A DNA stretch of 64,000 nt from Mycolicibacterium sp. YH-1 (lineage in GTDB: Bacteria; Actinomycetota; Actinomycetes; Mycobacteriales; Mycobacteriaceae): assembly GCF_022557175.1 (NCBI RefSeq), contig NZ_CP092915.1, forward strand, positions 6,138,001-6,202,000. The letters run 5' to 3'. Positions within the stretch are counted from its first letter, which is position 1; each line of letters starts with the position of its first letter. The position numbers and the translations under genes are program-made. Below the pieces are notes generated by a model that worked only from the letters and a program-made list of their open reading frames with translations, made no database searches and had not been told where the DNA came from. Shown one piece after another: positions 43,072 to 52,049 of this stretch.

Positions 43072-44157
43072 ATGACATCGACCGTCACCAGCAGCGCCGT
43101 GTTCGATCGGCCCGACGCCATCCCGGGCCTTCCACACGAGCAGGTGATCTTCTGCGAGGACCAGGAGACCGGGCTGCAGGCCATCATCGGTATCCACTCG
43201 ACAGCCCACGGGCCCGCCCTCGGCGGTACTCGGTTCTACCCCTACGCCAACCACACCGAAGCGCTCACCGACGTTCTTCGGCTGTCGCGTGGGATGACCT
43301 ATAAGGCGGCCATTGCCGCGGTGCCGCTCGGCGGCGGCAAGGCGGTCATCGTCGGCGACCCCGAGCGGGCGAAAACCCCTGCGCTGCTGCGGGCTTACGG
43401 CCGATACATCGACACCCTCGGTGGCCGGTACATCACCGCCGGGGATATCGGCGTGAGCGCCGACGACCTCGATGTGATCGGGGAGACGACCAGGCACGTG
43501 GTGGGACGCACGTCAGAGTCCGGCGGATCGGGTAACAGCGGTCCGACAACGGCGCTGGGCGTCTATCAGGCCATGCGGGCAGCCGCCACGATCGTGTGGG
43601 GTGAGCCGGCGCTGACAGGGCGCCGGGTCGGCGTGGAGGGCGTCGGAAAGGTCGGATCGGAGCTGATCGCACTACTACTGGCCGAGGGCGCCCACGTCAC
43701 CGCCGCCGACGTGAACCCGGCAGCGCTGGCCGACGTCGCCGCGCGGCTGCCCGGTGTCACCGTCACCGACCACATCCTCGGCGAGCAGATCGACGTCTAC
43801 GCACCATGCGCGCTCGGCGGCACGCTGAGCACCGACTCCGTTTCCCACCTGAGCGCCGCGATCGTCTGCGGCGGCGCCAACAACCAGTTGCAGACACCCG
43901 ATGTCGATCAGCAGTTGCACGACCGCGGGGTGGTGTGGGTCCCCGATTACGTCGCCAACTCCGGTGGACTCATCCAGGTCGCAGGCGAACTCGCCTCCGC
44001 AGACAGTGGCTGGGTACGCGACAAGGTCGAGGGAATCTACGGCACAGTCCTGGCGATTCTCGACCGTTCGCGATCCGAGTCGCTCGGTCCCGGCACTATC
44101 GCCGACCGCATCGCCGAGGGTCGGCTGTCCGACGCGCGAGCTGGCCAGTTCGACTGA
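43072..44157 (+). CDS. Glu/Leu/Phe/Val dehydrogenase (branched-chain type)
   Basis: A 361-residue NAD-dependent amino-acid dehydrogenase of the leucine/valine/phenylalanine group, which deaminates the amino acid to its 2-oxoacid. The glycine-rich catalytic lysine motif is PLGGGKAVI, and the Rossmann motif is GRRVGVEGVGKVGSELI. I use the ATG at 43072 with GGAG upstream; a TTG at 43060 precedes it. As last gene of the oxoacid dehydrogenase operon, it would feed BkdAB with oxoacids from leucine, valine or isoleucine. This makes the operon a self-contained first half of branched-chain catabolism. Confidence 0.9.
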   Translation: MTSTVTSSAVFDRPDAIPGLPHEQVIFCEDQETGLQAIIGIHSTAHGPALGGTRFYPYANHTEALTDVLRLSRGMTYKAAIAAVPLGGGKAVIVGDPERAKTPALLRAYGRYIDTLGGRYITAGDIGVSADDLDVIGETTRHVVGRTSESGGSGNSGPTTALGVYQAMRAAATIVWGEPALTGRRVGVEGVGKVGSELIALLLAEGAHVTAADVNPAALADVAARLPGVTVTDHILGEQIDVYAPCALGGTLSTDSVSHLSAAIVCGGANNQLQTPDVDQQLHDRGVVWVPDYVANSGGLIQVAGELASADSGWVRDKVEGIYGTVLAILDRSRSESLGPGTIADRIAEGRLSDARAGQFD

Positions 44158-44170
44158 CCCACGGGCGCAC

Positions 44171-46507
44171 TCACGCCAGGTCGCGAGCGGCGTTCTGATG
44201 CGCGACCCACGCGGCGACCTGGCTGCGTGAGTTGAACCCGAGTTTGGCCATGAGGTGCTGGACATGCGCTTCGACGGTGCGGCGGGACAACACCAGTTCG
44301 TCGGCGACCTCCTGATTGCTCCGGCCGAGAGCGACGAGTTCGGCGATCTCACGTTCCCGCTTTGTGGGCCTGGCGGCGTCCGCCGAGCCGCGGCTCTGCG
44401 CGGACTCCTCCAAGGCGAACGCGATCGACTCGTCCAGTGTCATCTGGCGCCCCTGGCGATGTGCGGCCTGGAACGGCCGCTCGCCCAGTTTTCGCGCAAG
44501 CTTGGCGCTCTCCTCACGGTGCCGATAGAACCCCGGCACCGTCTCGGCGGACATCCCCATGCCGTGCCAGATGCTGTCCGCCGCACCCAGCAGGACTGCG
44601 GCACGCTGCAACTCGCCGCTCGTCGCCGTGACCCAGGCGATGCCCTCGATGCACTCGGCGATCCCCAGGTGATCCTGCAGTGGCCGCTTCAGGCGCAGGG
44701 CTGCGGTGAGCAACTCGAAGCTGACCGTCAACTCGCCACGATTCCACGAATCCATCCCGGAGACCCACAGGGAGAATGACCAGATCCACGACTCCCCATA
44801 CGGAACCGTCATCTCGCGAGTTCGGTCATGCGCCTCGGCCACGCGGTCCGAGTCGCCGCGCAGCATCGAGACGATGCCGTACAGGACCGTGGTGAACGCC
44901 GACCCGGTGTTGTCGTCGACGGCCTCGAACTTGTGCATCGAGTCCGTCAGCAGCCGCACTGCCTCGTCGGAGTCGTCCTGGACCAGGGCCATCAGACCTT
45001 GCGCCTGCACCACGTACGCGCGCCCTGCGACGTCACCGTGTTGGTCGCACATGTCGGAGGCCTCCGCAAGCATGCGCGCGGCGGAATCGACCTCGCCTCG
45101 CAGGGTCGCCAGGCACGCGGCGACGTAGAGTCCCCGGATGCGCACGGGCCCCGACTCGGCCACCGCGGCCAGCAGCCGATCTATCCAATAGCTGCCCTCC
45201 CCCAGCAGACCGTTGAGCAGCCAATAGTGGTACAGCGAACTCGCCATCCGGAGACCCGCCGTCGACTCGCCGGGCTGCTGCACGCAGAACTCCAGGGCCG
45301 CACGCAGATTCGCGATATCGTCCCGAAGCAGTCCCAGTCGGTCGACCTGGCCTGCCGTCCGCCAGTCCGTCATCGTCTTGTCGATGATGTCCAGGTACCA
45401 GTCACGGTGCCGTCGGCGCCCTTTCGTCACCTCCTCGGTTTCCCGCCCCAGGATCGTGAGCCCGAACTGACGGACCGTCTCCAGCAGTCGGTACCGGACG
45501 CGTTCGCCGCGCTCCTCGCGGATCAGGATGGACTTCTCGACCAACGACGACAGCAGCGGCATGACGTCGGACCGCGGCAGCAGCTCATCAGAGCAAATAC
45601 CCTCCGCCGCATCGAGTTCCACGCCGCCGGAGAACACCGACAGCCGGGCCCACAGCAGCTGTTCGGACGCCGAGCACAGGTCATAGCTCCAGCCCATCGA
45701 GGCACGCAGGGTGCGCTGACGGGTGGGGCCGCCGCGGCGTCCACCGTCCAGCAGATCCGGCCGGGCCGACAGGAGCTGCACGATCTGCTCAAGCGATAGC
45801 GCGCGCATTCGGACGGCGGCCAACTCGAGGGCAAGCGGTAACCCATCGAGCGTTCTGCAGAGGTCGGCCACCGCCTGATGGTTGGACTCATTGAGCGCGA
45901 AGGTCGGCACCACCGAGGTCGCGCGTTCGACGAACAGACCGACGGCGTCGTACTGCGCGAAGGCATCCAGCGGGCAATCCGGCGCAGGCACCCCGAGAGG
46001 CAGGACGGGGAACGTGTTCTCACCGGCGACGGCGATCGACTCCCGACTGGTTGCCAACACCCTGACCTGCGGGCAGCCACTCAACAGGGCATCGATGAAC
46101 TCGGCGCACGCACCCACTATGTGCTCGCAGTTGTCGAACACCAGCAGTCGATGGGAATCAGCGAGGTATTCGACCAGTGCGTCCACATCCCACCGACGAA
46201 CCGCACCGCGCAGCCCAAGCGCGCCGGCCACCAGCTGCCCGAGCAGCTCGCCATCCTGTAGGTCGGCCAGCGACAGGTAGGTGATTCCGTCGGGAAACGA
46301 GGTGCGCGCTCGACGCGCAACCTGAATCGCAAGGCGGCTCTTACCCGCTCCGCCGGCCCCGATAAGCGTGATCAGCCGCGCCCGAGTGAGAAGGTTCGAC
46401 AGTTGCTTGAGTTCGCGGGAACGCCCCACGAAGCGGTTCGCCTCCGCTGGTAGGTCGTCCACAGGGCCGCGCGGAGCATCAGGTTCAGTGGGGCCCATCT
46501 GGGCCAT
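44171..46507 (-). CDS. LuxR-type regulator with NB-ARC-like ATPase
   Basis: A 778-residue signal-transduction ATPase. A Walker A motif GAGGAGKS lies at 50-57, with Walker B-like LLVFDNCEHIV near 117-127 and the ATPase/winged-helix region to about 380. A long helical repeat region (TPR-like) follows, and the C-terminal LuxR helix-turn-helix (KREREIAELVALGRSNQEVADELVLSRRTVEAHV) is at about 705-770. The layout is that of the mycobacterial Rv0890c/Rv2488c-type regulators without the cyclase domain. It ends 13 bases from the convergent dehydrogenase stop. Its target is unknown; the catabolic operons on both sides are candidates. Confidence 0.88.
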   Translation of the reverse strand: MAQMGPTEPDAPRGPVDDLPAEANRFVGRSRELKQLSNLLTRARLITLIGAGGAGKSRLAIQVARRARTSFPDGITYLSLADLQDGELLGQLVAGALGLRGAVRRWDVDALVEYLADSHRLLVFDNCEHIVGACAEFIDALLSGCPQVRVLATSRESIAVAGENTFPVLPLGVPAPDCPLDAFAQYDAVGLFVERATSVVPTFALNESNHQAVADLCRTLDGLPLALELAAVRMRALSLEQIVQLLSARPDLLDGGRRGGPTRQRTLRASMGWSYDLCSASEQLLWARLSVFSGGVELDAAEGICSDELLPRSDVMPLLSSLVEKSILIREERGERVRYRLLETVRQFGLTILGRETEEVTKGRRRHRDWYLDIIDKTMTDWRTAGQVDRLGLLRDDIANLRAALEFCVQQPGESTAGLRMASSLYHYWLLNGLLGEGSYWIDRLLAAVAESGPVRIRGLYVAACLATLRGEVDSAARMLAEASDMCDQHGDVAGRAYVVQAQGLMALVQDDSDEAVRLLTDSMHKFEAVDDNTGSAFTTVLYGIVSMLRGDSDRVAEAHDRTREMTVPYGESWIWSFSLWVSGMDSWNRGELTVSFELLTAALRLKRPLQDHLGIAECIEGIAWVTATSGELQRAAVLLGAADSIWHGMGMSAETVPGFYRHREESAKLARKLGERPFQAAHRQGRQMTLDESIAFALEESAQSRGSADAARPTKREREIAELVALGRSNQEVADELVLSRRTVEAHVQHLMAKLGFNSRSQVAAWVAHQNAARDLA

Positions 46508-46540
46508 CTTAGTGAGGCTCGCCCACGGCGGCCACGGAAG

Positions 46541-47170
46541 TTATTTCACAAGCGCGTCTTTGAGGGCCCTCGCAGCCGCCGCCGGATCCGCGGCGCCATA
46601 GATGGCACCGCCCGCGACGGCGACGTGCGCTCCTGCGGCGCGGACGGCGGCGATTGTGTCCGCAGTGATCCCGCCGGCGATCGCGAACGGGACCCCAGCC
46701 GTCTTACCGTCCTCGATGAGGGTGTGGATCGAGTAGCCGGGCTGGGCCTGCTCATCGAGTCCCGCGTGGAGTTCGACGAATGCGACGCCGAGTTTCGTGA
46801 CCTCACGGGCACGCTCAATCCGGTGCTCGACACCGATCAGGTCTGCGACGACCTGCTTGCCGTGCTTTCGGCCAGCCTCGACAGCGCCCTCGATGGTTGG
46901 GTCGCCTGCGGTGCCGAGAACAGTCACCAGATCGGCCCCCGCGGCGAAGGCGAGGTCGGCCTCCAGGAAGCCGGCATCGGCGGTCTTGAGATCGGCGAGC
47001 ACCTCCTTGTCCGGATGTGCGGCCTTGATCGCGCTGATGACGCTCATCCCGGCGCACTTGATCAACGGCGTGCCCAGCTCAATCACGTCGACGTACTCGG
47101 CGACCTTGTTGGTGAGTGCCAGCGCATCTGCGGTGGTGAGCAGATCGATGGCAACCTGAAGCTTGGTCAT
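46541..47170 (-). CDS. hxlA: 3-Hexulose-6-phosphate synthase
   Basis: A 209-residue TIM-barrel enzyme of the orotidine-5'-phosphate decarboxylase suprafamily that condenses formaldehyde with ribulose 5-phosphate. Family marks: LQVAIDLLTTADALAL, the DLKTADAG motif (Asp-x-Lys-x-x-Asp), VTVLGTAGDPTIEGAVEA, and AIAGGITADTI. The ATG has AGGAG upstream. It lies 45 bases after the isomerase gene on the same strand. In Mycobacterium gastri the same pair allows formaldehyde assimilation. Confidence 0.93.
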   Translation of the reverse strand: MTKLQVAIDLLTTADALALTNKVAEYVDVIELGTPLIKCAGMSVISAIKAAHPDKEVLADLKTADAGFLEADLAFAAGADLVTVLGTAGDPTIEGAVEAGRKHGKQVVADLIGVEHRIERAREVTKLGVAFVELHAGLDEQAQPGYSIHTLIEDGKTAGVPFAIAGGITADTIAAVRAAGAHVAVAGGAIYGAADPAAAARALKDALVK

Positions 47171-47215
47171 TCGGTGCTCCTCTGTGAGTAACTGATTGCG
47201 TGTTCTGAGGCGTGT

Positions 47216-47797
47216 TCAGCCGAGATTTGCGTGCCGCGCCCAGAGCCGCTCGGCTGTCTGGTTCGTGTTGGCCCACAGCGCGTGAAACTGGGCGTCGAAC
47301 GCCAACAGCACCATTTGTTCGAAGAGGCTTCCCGCGTACTGTCGACTGGCCGAACCGGTGTGATCCTGTTTGTCGGCGGCAGGCAGGATCACGACGACAT
47401 CGGCCCGCCGAGCGAGCGGCGATGTCGACGCCGTTGTGATGGCGACGACGTCGGCACCGTGCTCGCGTGCGGTGTCGGCCGCTTGCACAACCGACGGCGT
47501 GGTCCCGGATCCAGAGACCGCGATCAAGGTGTCCGCGGCACCGATCGCCGGTGCGGTGCTCTCACCGACGACGTGCACGCGCAGGCCCAGATGGACCAGG
47601 CGCATGGCCGCCATCTGAGCGGCGAGACCACTGCGGCCGTTCCCGATGACGAAGACCGATCGCGCTCCGGTGATCAGCGTTGCCGCGCGGTTCCACGCTT
47701 CCTCATCCAGGGACGTCATCACGCGTCGGGTCTCGTCGAGCACAATGCGGCGCCCCTCGCTGAACTGCGCGAGCAGCGGCTCGACGGTCTCGGTCAT
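47216..47797 (-). CDS. hxlB: 6-Phospho-3-hexuloisomerase
   Basis: A 193-residue SIS-domain sugar isomerase that turns hexulose 6-phosphate into fructose 6-phosphate, completing formaldehyde fixation with HxlA. Marks: VFVIGNGRSGLAAQMAAMRL, the GESTAPAIGAADTLIAVSGSG loop and the C-terminal conserved GSLFEQMVLLAFDA. The ATG at 47797 is chosen; a GTG two codons earlier is possible. It diverges from the LuxR protein gene, with ~100 bases between. Confidence 0.92.
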   Translation of the reverse strand: MTETVEPLLAQFSEGRRIVLDETRRVMTSLDEEAWNRAATLITGARSVFVIGNGRSGLAAQMAAMRLVHLGLRVHVVGESTAPAIGAADTLIAVSGSGTTPSVVQAADTAREHGADVVAITTASTSPLARRADVVVILPAADKQDHTGSASRQYAGSLFEQMVLLAFDAQFHALWANTNQTAERLWARHANLG

Positions 47798-47905
47798 GAT
47801 CACAGCGTGCCGTTGGCCTTTCGGCCTGGCACCTGGCCGCTTGGCGGGTTCTGACTAGACGATCGATCAGTGCGGACGATCCGGAGGTGGCCCTATGGTG
47901 AACGG

Positions 47906-49198
47906 GTGGCGAGCGTGGAACCTACCCTCCATGCCGTCGCGGCCGCGTGGAACGACATGCGGGATGTCATCGCCGGTGCGCTGCCGGACATCGCAGCGCG
48001 GTTCTCCCGCCTCCTGAAGGACATCACCGCCCACGACGCGCTGGTGATCTTCACCCATGAGTGCACGGGGCGTCCTCGCAAGGTGTCGGGAAGCCGAGAC
48101 GTCATCGACCGGGTGACCATCGCCGAACTCGAGGAACTCCGCCAGTCCATCTGCCCGGGCCAGCACGTCACCGATGTTCGCAGGATCGCGGGCACGGACC
48201 GGCGGATCTGGGCACGCCGCGATGTCAGTGACACATTGCTGGTGCTGGTGTTGCGGCAGTCCGACGTGATTGAGCCCGACACCGCCGAGCGGGTTGCGGC
48301 GATGTTCGGGCTGGTCGCGACGTCCATCCAACAACAGGTCTCGCAGGCCAGTCCCGACTACCTCGCCGAGTCGCGGGCCGCGTCGAGTGAGCGCGCCCGC
48401 ACGACGGCGCAGCTCACCGAGATGCACGAGGCAACACTGTCATCGATCCTCAGCACGCTGCGATCCCACCACCTCGACGACCGACGGGCACGCTTGGTCG
48501 CCCTTGAGAGCGCCTCGGACGCCCTGATCGCCGCGCGATCGGCCAGCGCCGCTGACCGGGATCTCTCCGAGGAGGCGGTGTCCACCGCATTCGCCCGACT
48601 ACGAACCGAACTCGACACCCTCGTGCACCCCGGCGAGTTCGACGTCGAGTTCGTCGAGCCACCGGTCGATGGACGACCGCTGCCCGGTGAGATCGCTTAT
48701 GGAGCACGGGCTTTGGTGCGCACCATCGTCCTTGCCTTCAATGCCCGGCCAGGCCTCACCCGGTTGCGAATCGCATGGGACTGCGACGGTGAGAACGTGT
48801 CGATCGAAGTCAGGGACCAGAGTTCCGGCAACGTCGACCACGGCGCACTGAGACGCCAGCTCGCCGGGCGACTACACACCTTGGGCGGTCACGCCGAGAT
48901 CGAAACGATTCCCGGCTGGGGTAACCGGGTGGTGGCCACCATCCCCCTCGATCCCCCAGCCGTGAACCCCGATGAGCGAATGCTGTCGACCTTGAATCCG
49001 CGCGAGTACGAAGTGCTCGGACATCTGGCCGCCGGTCGACGAAACAAGGCCATTGCCGCGGACCTCGGAATCAGCGAGAGCACCGTCAAGTTTCACGTCG
49101 CCAGCTTGTTGCGGAAGCTCGAGCTGACCAATCGCGCCGAGGCGGGCGCAGTCGGCATCCGCGCAGGGATCATCCCCCGCGGCAGCGCGCAGCGCTGA
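47906..49198 (+). CDS. LuxR regulator with degenerate histidine-kinase core
   Basis: A 430-residue protein. The N-terminal ~150 residues look GAF-like. A helix pair of DHp type follows ([17 protein letters not shown]), whose place for the H-box histidine keeps MHE. The ATPase domain is degenerate: the N-box asparagine and a clean D-x-G-x-G box are missing, but [22 protein letters not shown] keeps the last glycine box. At the end is a LuxR/NarL helix-turn-helix ([26 protein letters not shown]...). It thus joins a NarX-like sensor body to a DNA-binding domain in one chain. Divergent from hxlB, it is the obvious candidate regulator of the formaldehyde genes. Start uncertain: GTG at 47906 or 47870. 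Confidence 0.75.
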   Translation: MASVEPTLHAVAAAWNDMRDVIAGALPDIAARFSRLLKDITAHDALVIFTHECTGRPRKVSGSRDVIDRVTIAELEELRQSICPGQHVTDVRRIAGTDRRIWARRDVSDTLLVLVLRQSDVIEPDTAERVAAMFGLVATSIQQQVSQASPDYLAESRAASSERARTTAQLTEMHEATLSSILSTLRSHHLDDRRARLVALESASDALIAARSASAADRDLSEEAVSTAFARLRTELDTLVHPGEFDVEFVEPPVDGRPLPGEIAYGARALVRTIVLAFNARPGLTRLRIAWDCDGENVSIEVRDQSSGNVDHGALRRQLAGRLHTLGGHAEIETIPGWGNRVVATIPLDPPAVNPDERMLSTLNPREYEVLGHLAAGRRNKAIAADLGISESTVKFHVASLLRKLELTNRAEAGAVGIRAGIIPRGSAQR

Positions 49199-49203
49199 CC
49201 CCA

Positions 49204-49239
49204 AGGCTCACCCTTCGTTGTCTGCACTGGTGGGGCCGT
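49204..49239 (-). pseudogene. Possible remnant of a second tetR gene start
   Basis: On the minus strand the sequence matches the start of the TetR gene at 22179-22808: codons for A-x-P-x-Q-T-T align with ASPAQTT, but the start codon ATG has become ACG. Only about a dozen codons remain before the convergent LuxR gene ends. The match continues upstream through the operator (58 aligned bases, 44 identical, 49215-49272 with 22784-22841). This is best read as what is left after a copy of tetR was lost. Confidence 0.55.
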
Positions 49240-49254
49240 GTGCTGACGACAATA

Positions 49255-49272
49255 TTTCAATGACTGTTGAAA
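49255..49272. promoter_or_regulatory. Putative TetR operator upstream of the permease
   Basis: TTTCAA-TGACTG-TTGAAA, perfect 6-bp arms with a 6-base spacer, 62 bases upstream of the permease ATG. It lies in sequence homologous to the operator of the distant tetR gene (22824-22841), so that regulator could bind here too. Confidence 0.65.
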
Positions 49273-49333
49273 AGTATCGCTTGCGGGTTTACGCTTCGGC
49301 TACAGAATTCAACGGTCGATGAAAAGGATCGTC

Positions 49334-50332
49334 ATGGACACCGACGCGCCAACGCGGAACACCGCTCACACCGAGGCCGGCCACGAAGCTCCCGCCGCCG
49401 CGCGGGCCGCCGCCATCGTCGTCGCCCTGACCACACTGATCGCCATCGTGGCGATCGCGTTCGCCCTGCCCGCATCCCGATCAGCACCACACGACGTGCC
49501 GATCGGTGTCGCAGGCCCGCCCGTGCTGACCACCCAGATCACCGACCAGGTTGGGCGCGCGGCGCCGGGTGCCTTCGCCGTCACCGTCTACTCCGAGGCC
49601 GCTGGGCTGCGCGAGGCGATCCTGAATCGCGACGCATACGGCGGCATCGTCGTCGATCAGCAGGGCCCAACACTGCTGATCGCCACCGGCGCCAGCCCTG
49701 CCGTCGCCGCCATGCTCGGACAACTGGGCAGCGGTATGGCCCAGGCCACCGGGATGCCCTTGCGCACAGAGGATCTCGCGCCACCGACCGCCGATGACCC
49801 GCGCGGCGCAGGGCTAGCGGCCACCGCCCTGCCGATAACACTCGCGGCCATCCTGCCCGCGATCGCGCTGGTTCTCGCCCTGAAACGCGAGGTCTGGATC
49901 CGTCTGACCGCGGCCGTCGCGTTCGCCCCCGTCGCGGGCATCAGCGTGGCCGCCATTCTGACCTACGTACTGGGCTTGGTCGAGACCAACTTCTGGGGCG
50001 TGGCGGCTGGCCTGACGCTCGGTATCGCGGCCGCGTTGTTGCCCATCCTGGGCCTTGGCTCGATGTTCGGCCGGGCCGGCCTGGCCGTCGGCGCGGTGCT
50101 CGCACTACTGGTTGGCAACCCGCTCTCAGGCATCGCCGGGGCCCCAGAACTGCTGCCGGCCGGATGGGGCGCATTCGGCCAACTGCTACCGCAGGGCGCG
50201 ACCGCGACCCTACTTCGTTCGACGACCTACTTCTCCGGGGCGGGTGCGACGAGCGCGGTCGTGGTTCTCACCTGCTGGGCCGTGGTGGGTGCGCTGTTGG
50301 TGGCCATCGCCGCAGCCCGCCAGAAGCAGTAG
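49334..50332 (+). CDS. YhgE/Pip-like (ABC-2 type) membrane protein
   Basis: A 332-residue membrane protein. One N-terminal helix (AAAIVVALTTLIAIVAIAFAL), an external domain of about 120 residues (PIGVAGPPVLTTQITDQV...YGGIVVDQQGPTLLIATG), then about five or six helices. This is the YhgE/Pip or ABC-2 permease fold, seen in drug or lipid exporters, and no ATPase gene is adjacent. I use the ATG at 49334 because AAAAGGA lies 7 bases upstream; an in-frame ATG at 49319 is alternative. A TetR-type operator precedes it. An efflux function is likely from fold and regulation, but the cargo is unknown. Confidence 0.75.
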   Translation: MDTDAPTRNTAHTEAGHEAPAAARAAAIVVALTTLIAIVAIAFALPASRSAPHDVPIGVAGPPVLTTQITDQVGRAAPGAFAVTVYSEAAGLREAILNRDAYGGIVVDQQGPTLLIATGASPAVAAMLGQLGSGMAQATGMPLRTEDLAPPTADDPRGAGLAATALPITLAAILPAIALVLALKREVWIRLTAAVAFAPVAGISVAAILTYVLGLVETNFWGVAAGLTLGIAAALLPILGLGSMFGRAGLAVGAVLALLVGNPLSGIAGAPELLPAGWGAFGQLLPQGATATLLRSTTYFSGAGATSAVVVLTCWAVVGALLVAIAAARQKQ

Positions 50333-50359
50333 CCCCCTCGACGAGCGAGGGGGCTACTG
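50327..50359. terminator. Bidirectional terminator hairpin
   Basis: Perfect 14-bp inverted repeat, CAGTAGCCCCCTCG (50327-50340) and its complement (50346-50359), with a 5-base loop. It overlaps the permease stop codon and lies 13 bases beyond the end of the convergent secreted-protein gene, so it can serve both. Confidence 0.85.
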
Positions 50360-50371
50360 GTCTGAGTGGGT

Positions 50372-51643
50372 CTACTCTCCGGAACCGCTCTCCGAGCTGG
50401 ACCCTGTTGAACCACTCGATGATTCGCTCTTCTTCTGCTTGCCACCCAGGCCCGCGGTGACCTTCTTGATCCCGTCGGTGGCCTTCTTGACCGCGTCACG
50501 CACGCTGTTGTTGAGTGCGTTGCGCGGGTTCGACGTCTCCGTGGTCGCGCCGGTGACCCCTGGAACCGCAATCGGGCTGGGCCGGACCTGCGGGTCGAGT
50601 TCGGTCTCGTCAGTTGCCGGAACCTCAACCGGCGTGACAACCACCTCGGTCGCCGGAGTCGGAACCTCAACCGGCGTGACAACCACCTCGGTCGCCGGAA
50701 CCTCAACGGGAGCAACAACCTCCTCGGCCACCGGCGTCGAGGACGCCGGTGCGACGACCTCCTCGGTTGCCGACGTCGAGGACTCCGGTGCGGGCATCGT
50801 CAACGACACCGCAGCGGCCGGCAGGGCCAGCGTCTCCACATTCGCGACGTCCGCGGAGGTCACCAACTCCTCGGGGGCGGGCGGCGGCGGGTTGAGGATG
50901 TCGCGGATTCTGGTGCGCTCGTAGTCCAGGGACCATCGCCACGAATCGACCATGTTGAGCGCCGCGATTGTGACGTTGGCGACGCCGTGTTGGATTGCGT
51001 TGACGATCCGCCCGAGATCGCCCGACGGGACCGCCTTCCACAGTTCATCCAGGCCACCTGCCGCCGCGTTCATGAGGGAGAACAGCCCCAGCGCCTGTCC
51101 GGGTCCGAGAGCCCAGGCTGACATCATGAGCGCGCCCGCCAGTTTCCCTGCAAGGACGAAGCGATCCTGGACGAATGTCTGCAGCTTCATGAACTGCCCG
51201 AATGTTTGAAAGAACGGCCCCATGAACACCGGAGCGAACGCGCCGACCGCACCGGTGAAATCGCCCTTGAAGGCCCTTTGGGCCGCGGTTCCGAGGGCCG
51301 CCGGGAATTTGGTTGCCAGCGTCGTGACGATCTGCCCCATCGTGTTGGCGATCTCGCCAAGGGCATTCGCGTCGATCACGGCCCTGCCGATCAAACCATT
51401 GATGATCGGGAACGGGTTGTCGAGTTCAGCTTGGATGGCACCTTGGACGAGGGCGCCCACCTTGTCGACGACCGGGCGGAACACGTTGATGGGGTTGTCG
51501 ATGGCCGCGGTGAGGACCACCGCATGGGATTCGATACGCGACTGGATCTCCGGTGCTGGCGCCAGCACCGGAGTGGCGGCGATGGCACCGGCGGCGACCA
51601 GTGCCACACCGGCGGTCACGTACGGCCTCAAGGCGAGTTGCAA
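50372..51643 (-). CDS. Secreted paralogue family member 2
   Basis: A 423-residue exported protein. I use a TTG start at 51643 because AGGAG lies 6 bases upstream and the protein then begins QLALRPYVTAGVALVAAGAIAATP, matching the paralogues at 61743 and 63731. Helical body to ~270, then a Val/Pro/Thr-rich linker with the repeated VEVPATEVVVTP unit. The tail, NALNNSVRDAVKKATDGIKK followed by GLGG and Ser/Gly-rich residues, resembles that of 61743-63140. No enzymatic motif. Function unknown; surface exposure is likely. Confidence 0.75.
   Translation of the reverse strand: MQLALRPYVTAGVALVAAGAIAATPVLAPAPEIQSRIESHAVVLTAAIDNPINVFRPVVDKVGALVQGAIQAELDNPFPIINGLIGRAVIDANALGEIANTMGQIVTTLATKFPAALGTAAQRAFKGDFTGAVGAFAPVFMGPFFQTFGQFMKLQTFVQDRFVLAGKLAGALMMSAWALGPGQALGLFSLMNAAAGGLDELWKAVPSGDLGRIVNAIQHGVANVTIAALNMVDSWRWSLDYERTRIRDILNPPPPAPEELVTSADVANVETLALPAAAVSLTMPAPESSTSATEEVVAPASSTPVAEEVVAPVEVPATEVVVTPVEVPTPATEVVVTPVEVPATDETELDPQVRPSPIAVPGVTGATTETSNPRNALNNSVRDAVKKATDGIKKVTAGLGGKQKKSESSSGSTGSSSESGSGE
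50619..50699 (+). repeat. 39-bp perfect repeat, period 42
   Basis: Two identical 39-base copies at 50619-50657 and 50661-50699, separated by 3 bases, with a third partial copy starting at 50697. They encode the VEVPATEVVVTP linker on the minus strand. Exact identity at DNA level suggests recent duplication. Confidence 0.9.
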
Positions 51644-52049
51644 GGGAGTCTCCTCTGTCGAGCTGACGTCGGCGGTCTGGCCGACGGCGGAACAGTAATT
51701 GCCAAGGAGGAGAGCCGGTACAAATCTATGGAACACGTTTCAGTCAAGGCTTTAGAACCGTCGATAGGCGTTTCGTTTCCCCCGCGAGTCGTAAACCATT
51801 CCTTCGATAATCAATTAGCTGTAAGGCACGTAACAGTGCCAATACCACATGCTTGATCACATCGGACGCGCTTCACCGCGCCGCCTGAATCGTTGCTAGC
51901 GGCGATAAGACGTCTTCCGACCAGGCCAGCTTTCAGAAATGAAGAATTATTCGAAGTATTACAGATTCAAGTACATTTTTTGAACATCGTTGACTTCGAC
52001 AATAATTTGAATGCCACTGGCCTCGGATTCTATCCCCGGGGCGTCAGAC
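51644..52049. promoter_or_regulatory. AT-rich divergent region
   Basis: A 406-base gene-free region between the secreted-protein gene and the flavohemoglobin gene. It is markedly AT-rich at 51935-52010. Features seen: GGCAC-N6-GTGCC at 51825-51840, and TTCAA...TTGAA around 51965-51984, either of which may be an operator. Promoters could not be assigned. Confidence 0.4.

Noticed and set aside
41518..43497. 659-codon open frame opposite the E3 and amino-acid dehydrogenase genes
   Set aside because: It lies fully antisense to two clear enzymes, and its product has no recognisable domain and the composition of a high-GC shadow frame.
51825..51840. Operator GGCAC-N6-GTGCC
   Set aside because: 5-bp arms are expected by chance in a high-GC genome; no second copy seen.
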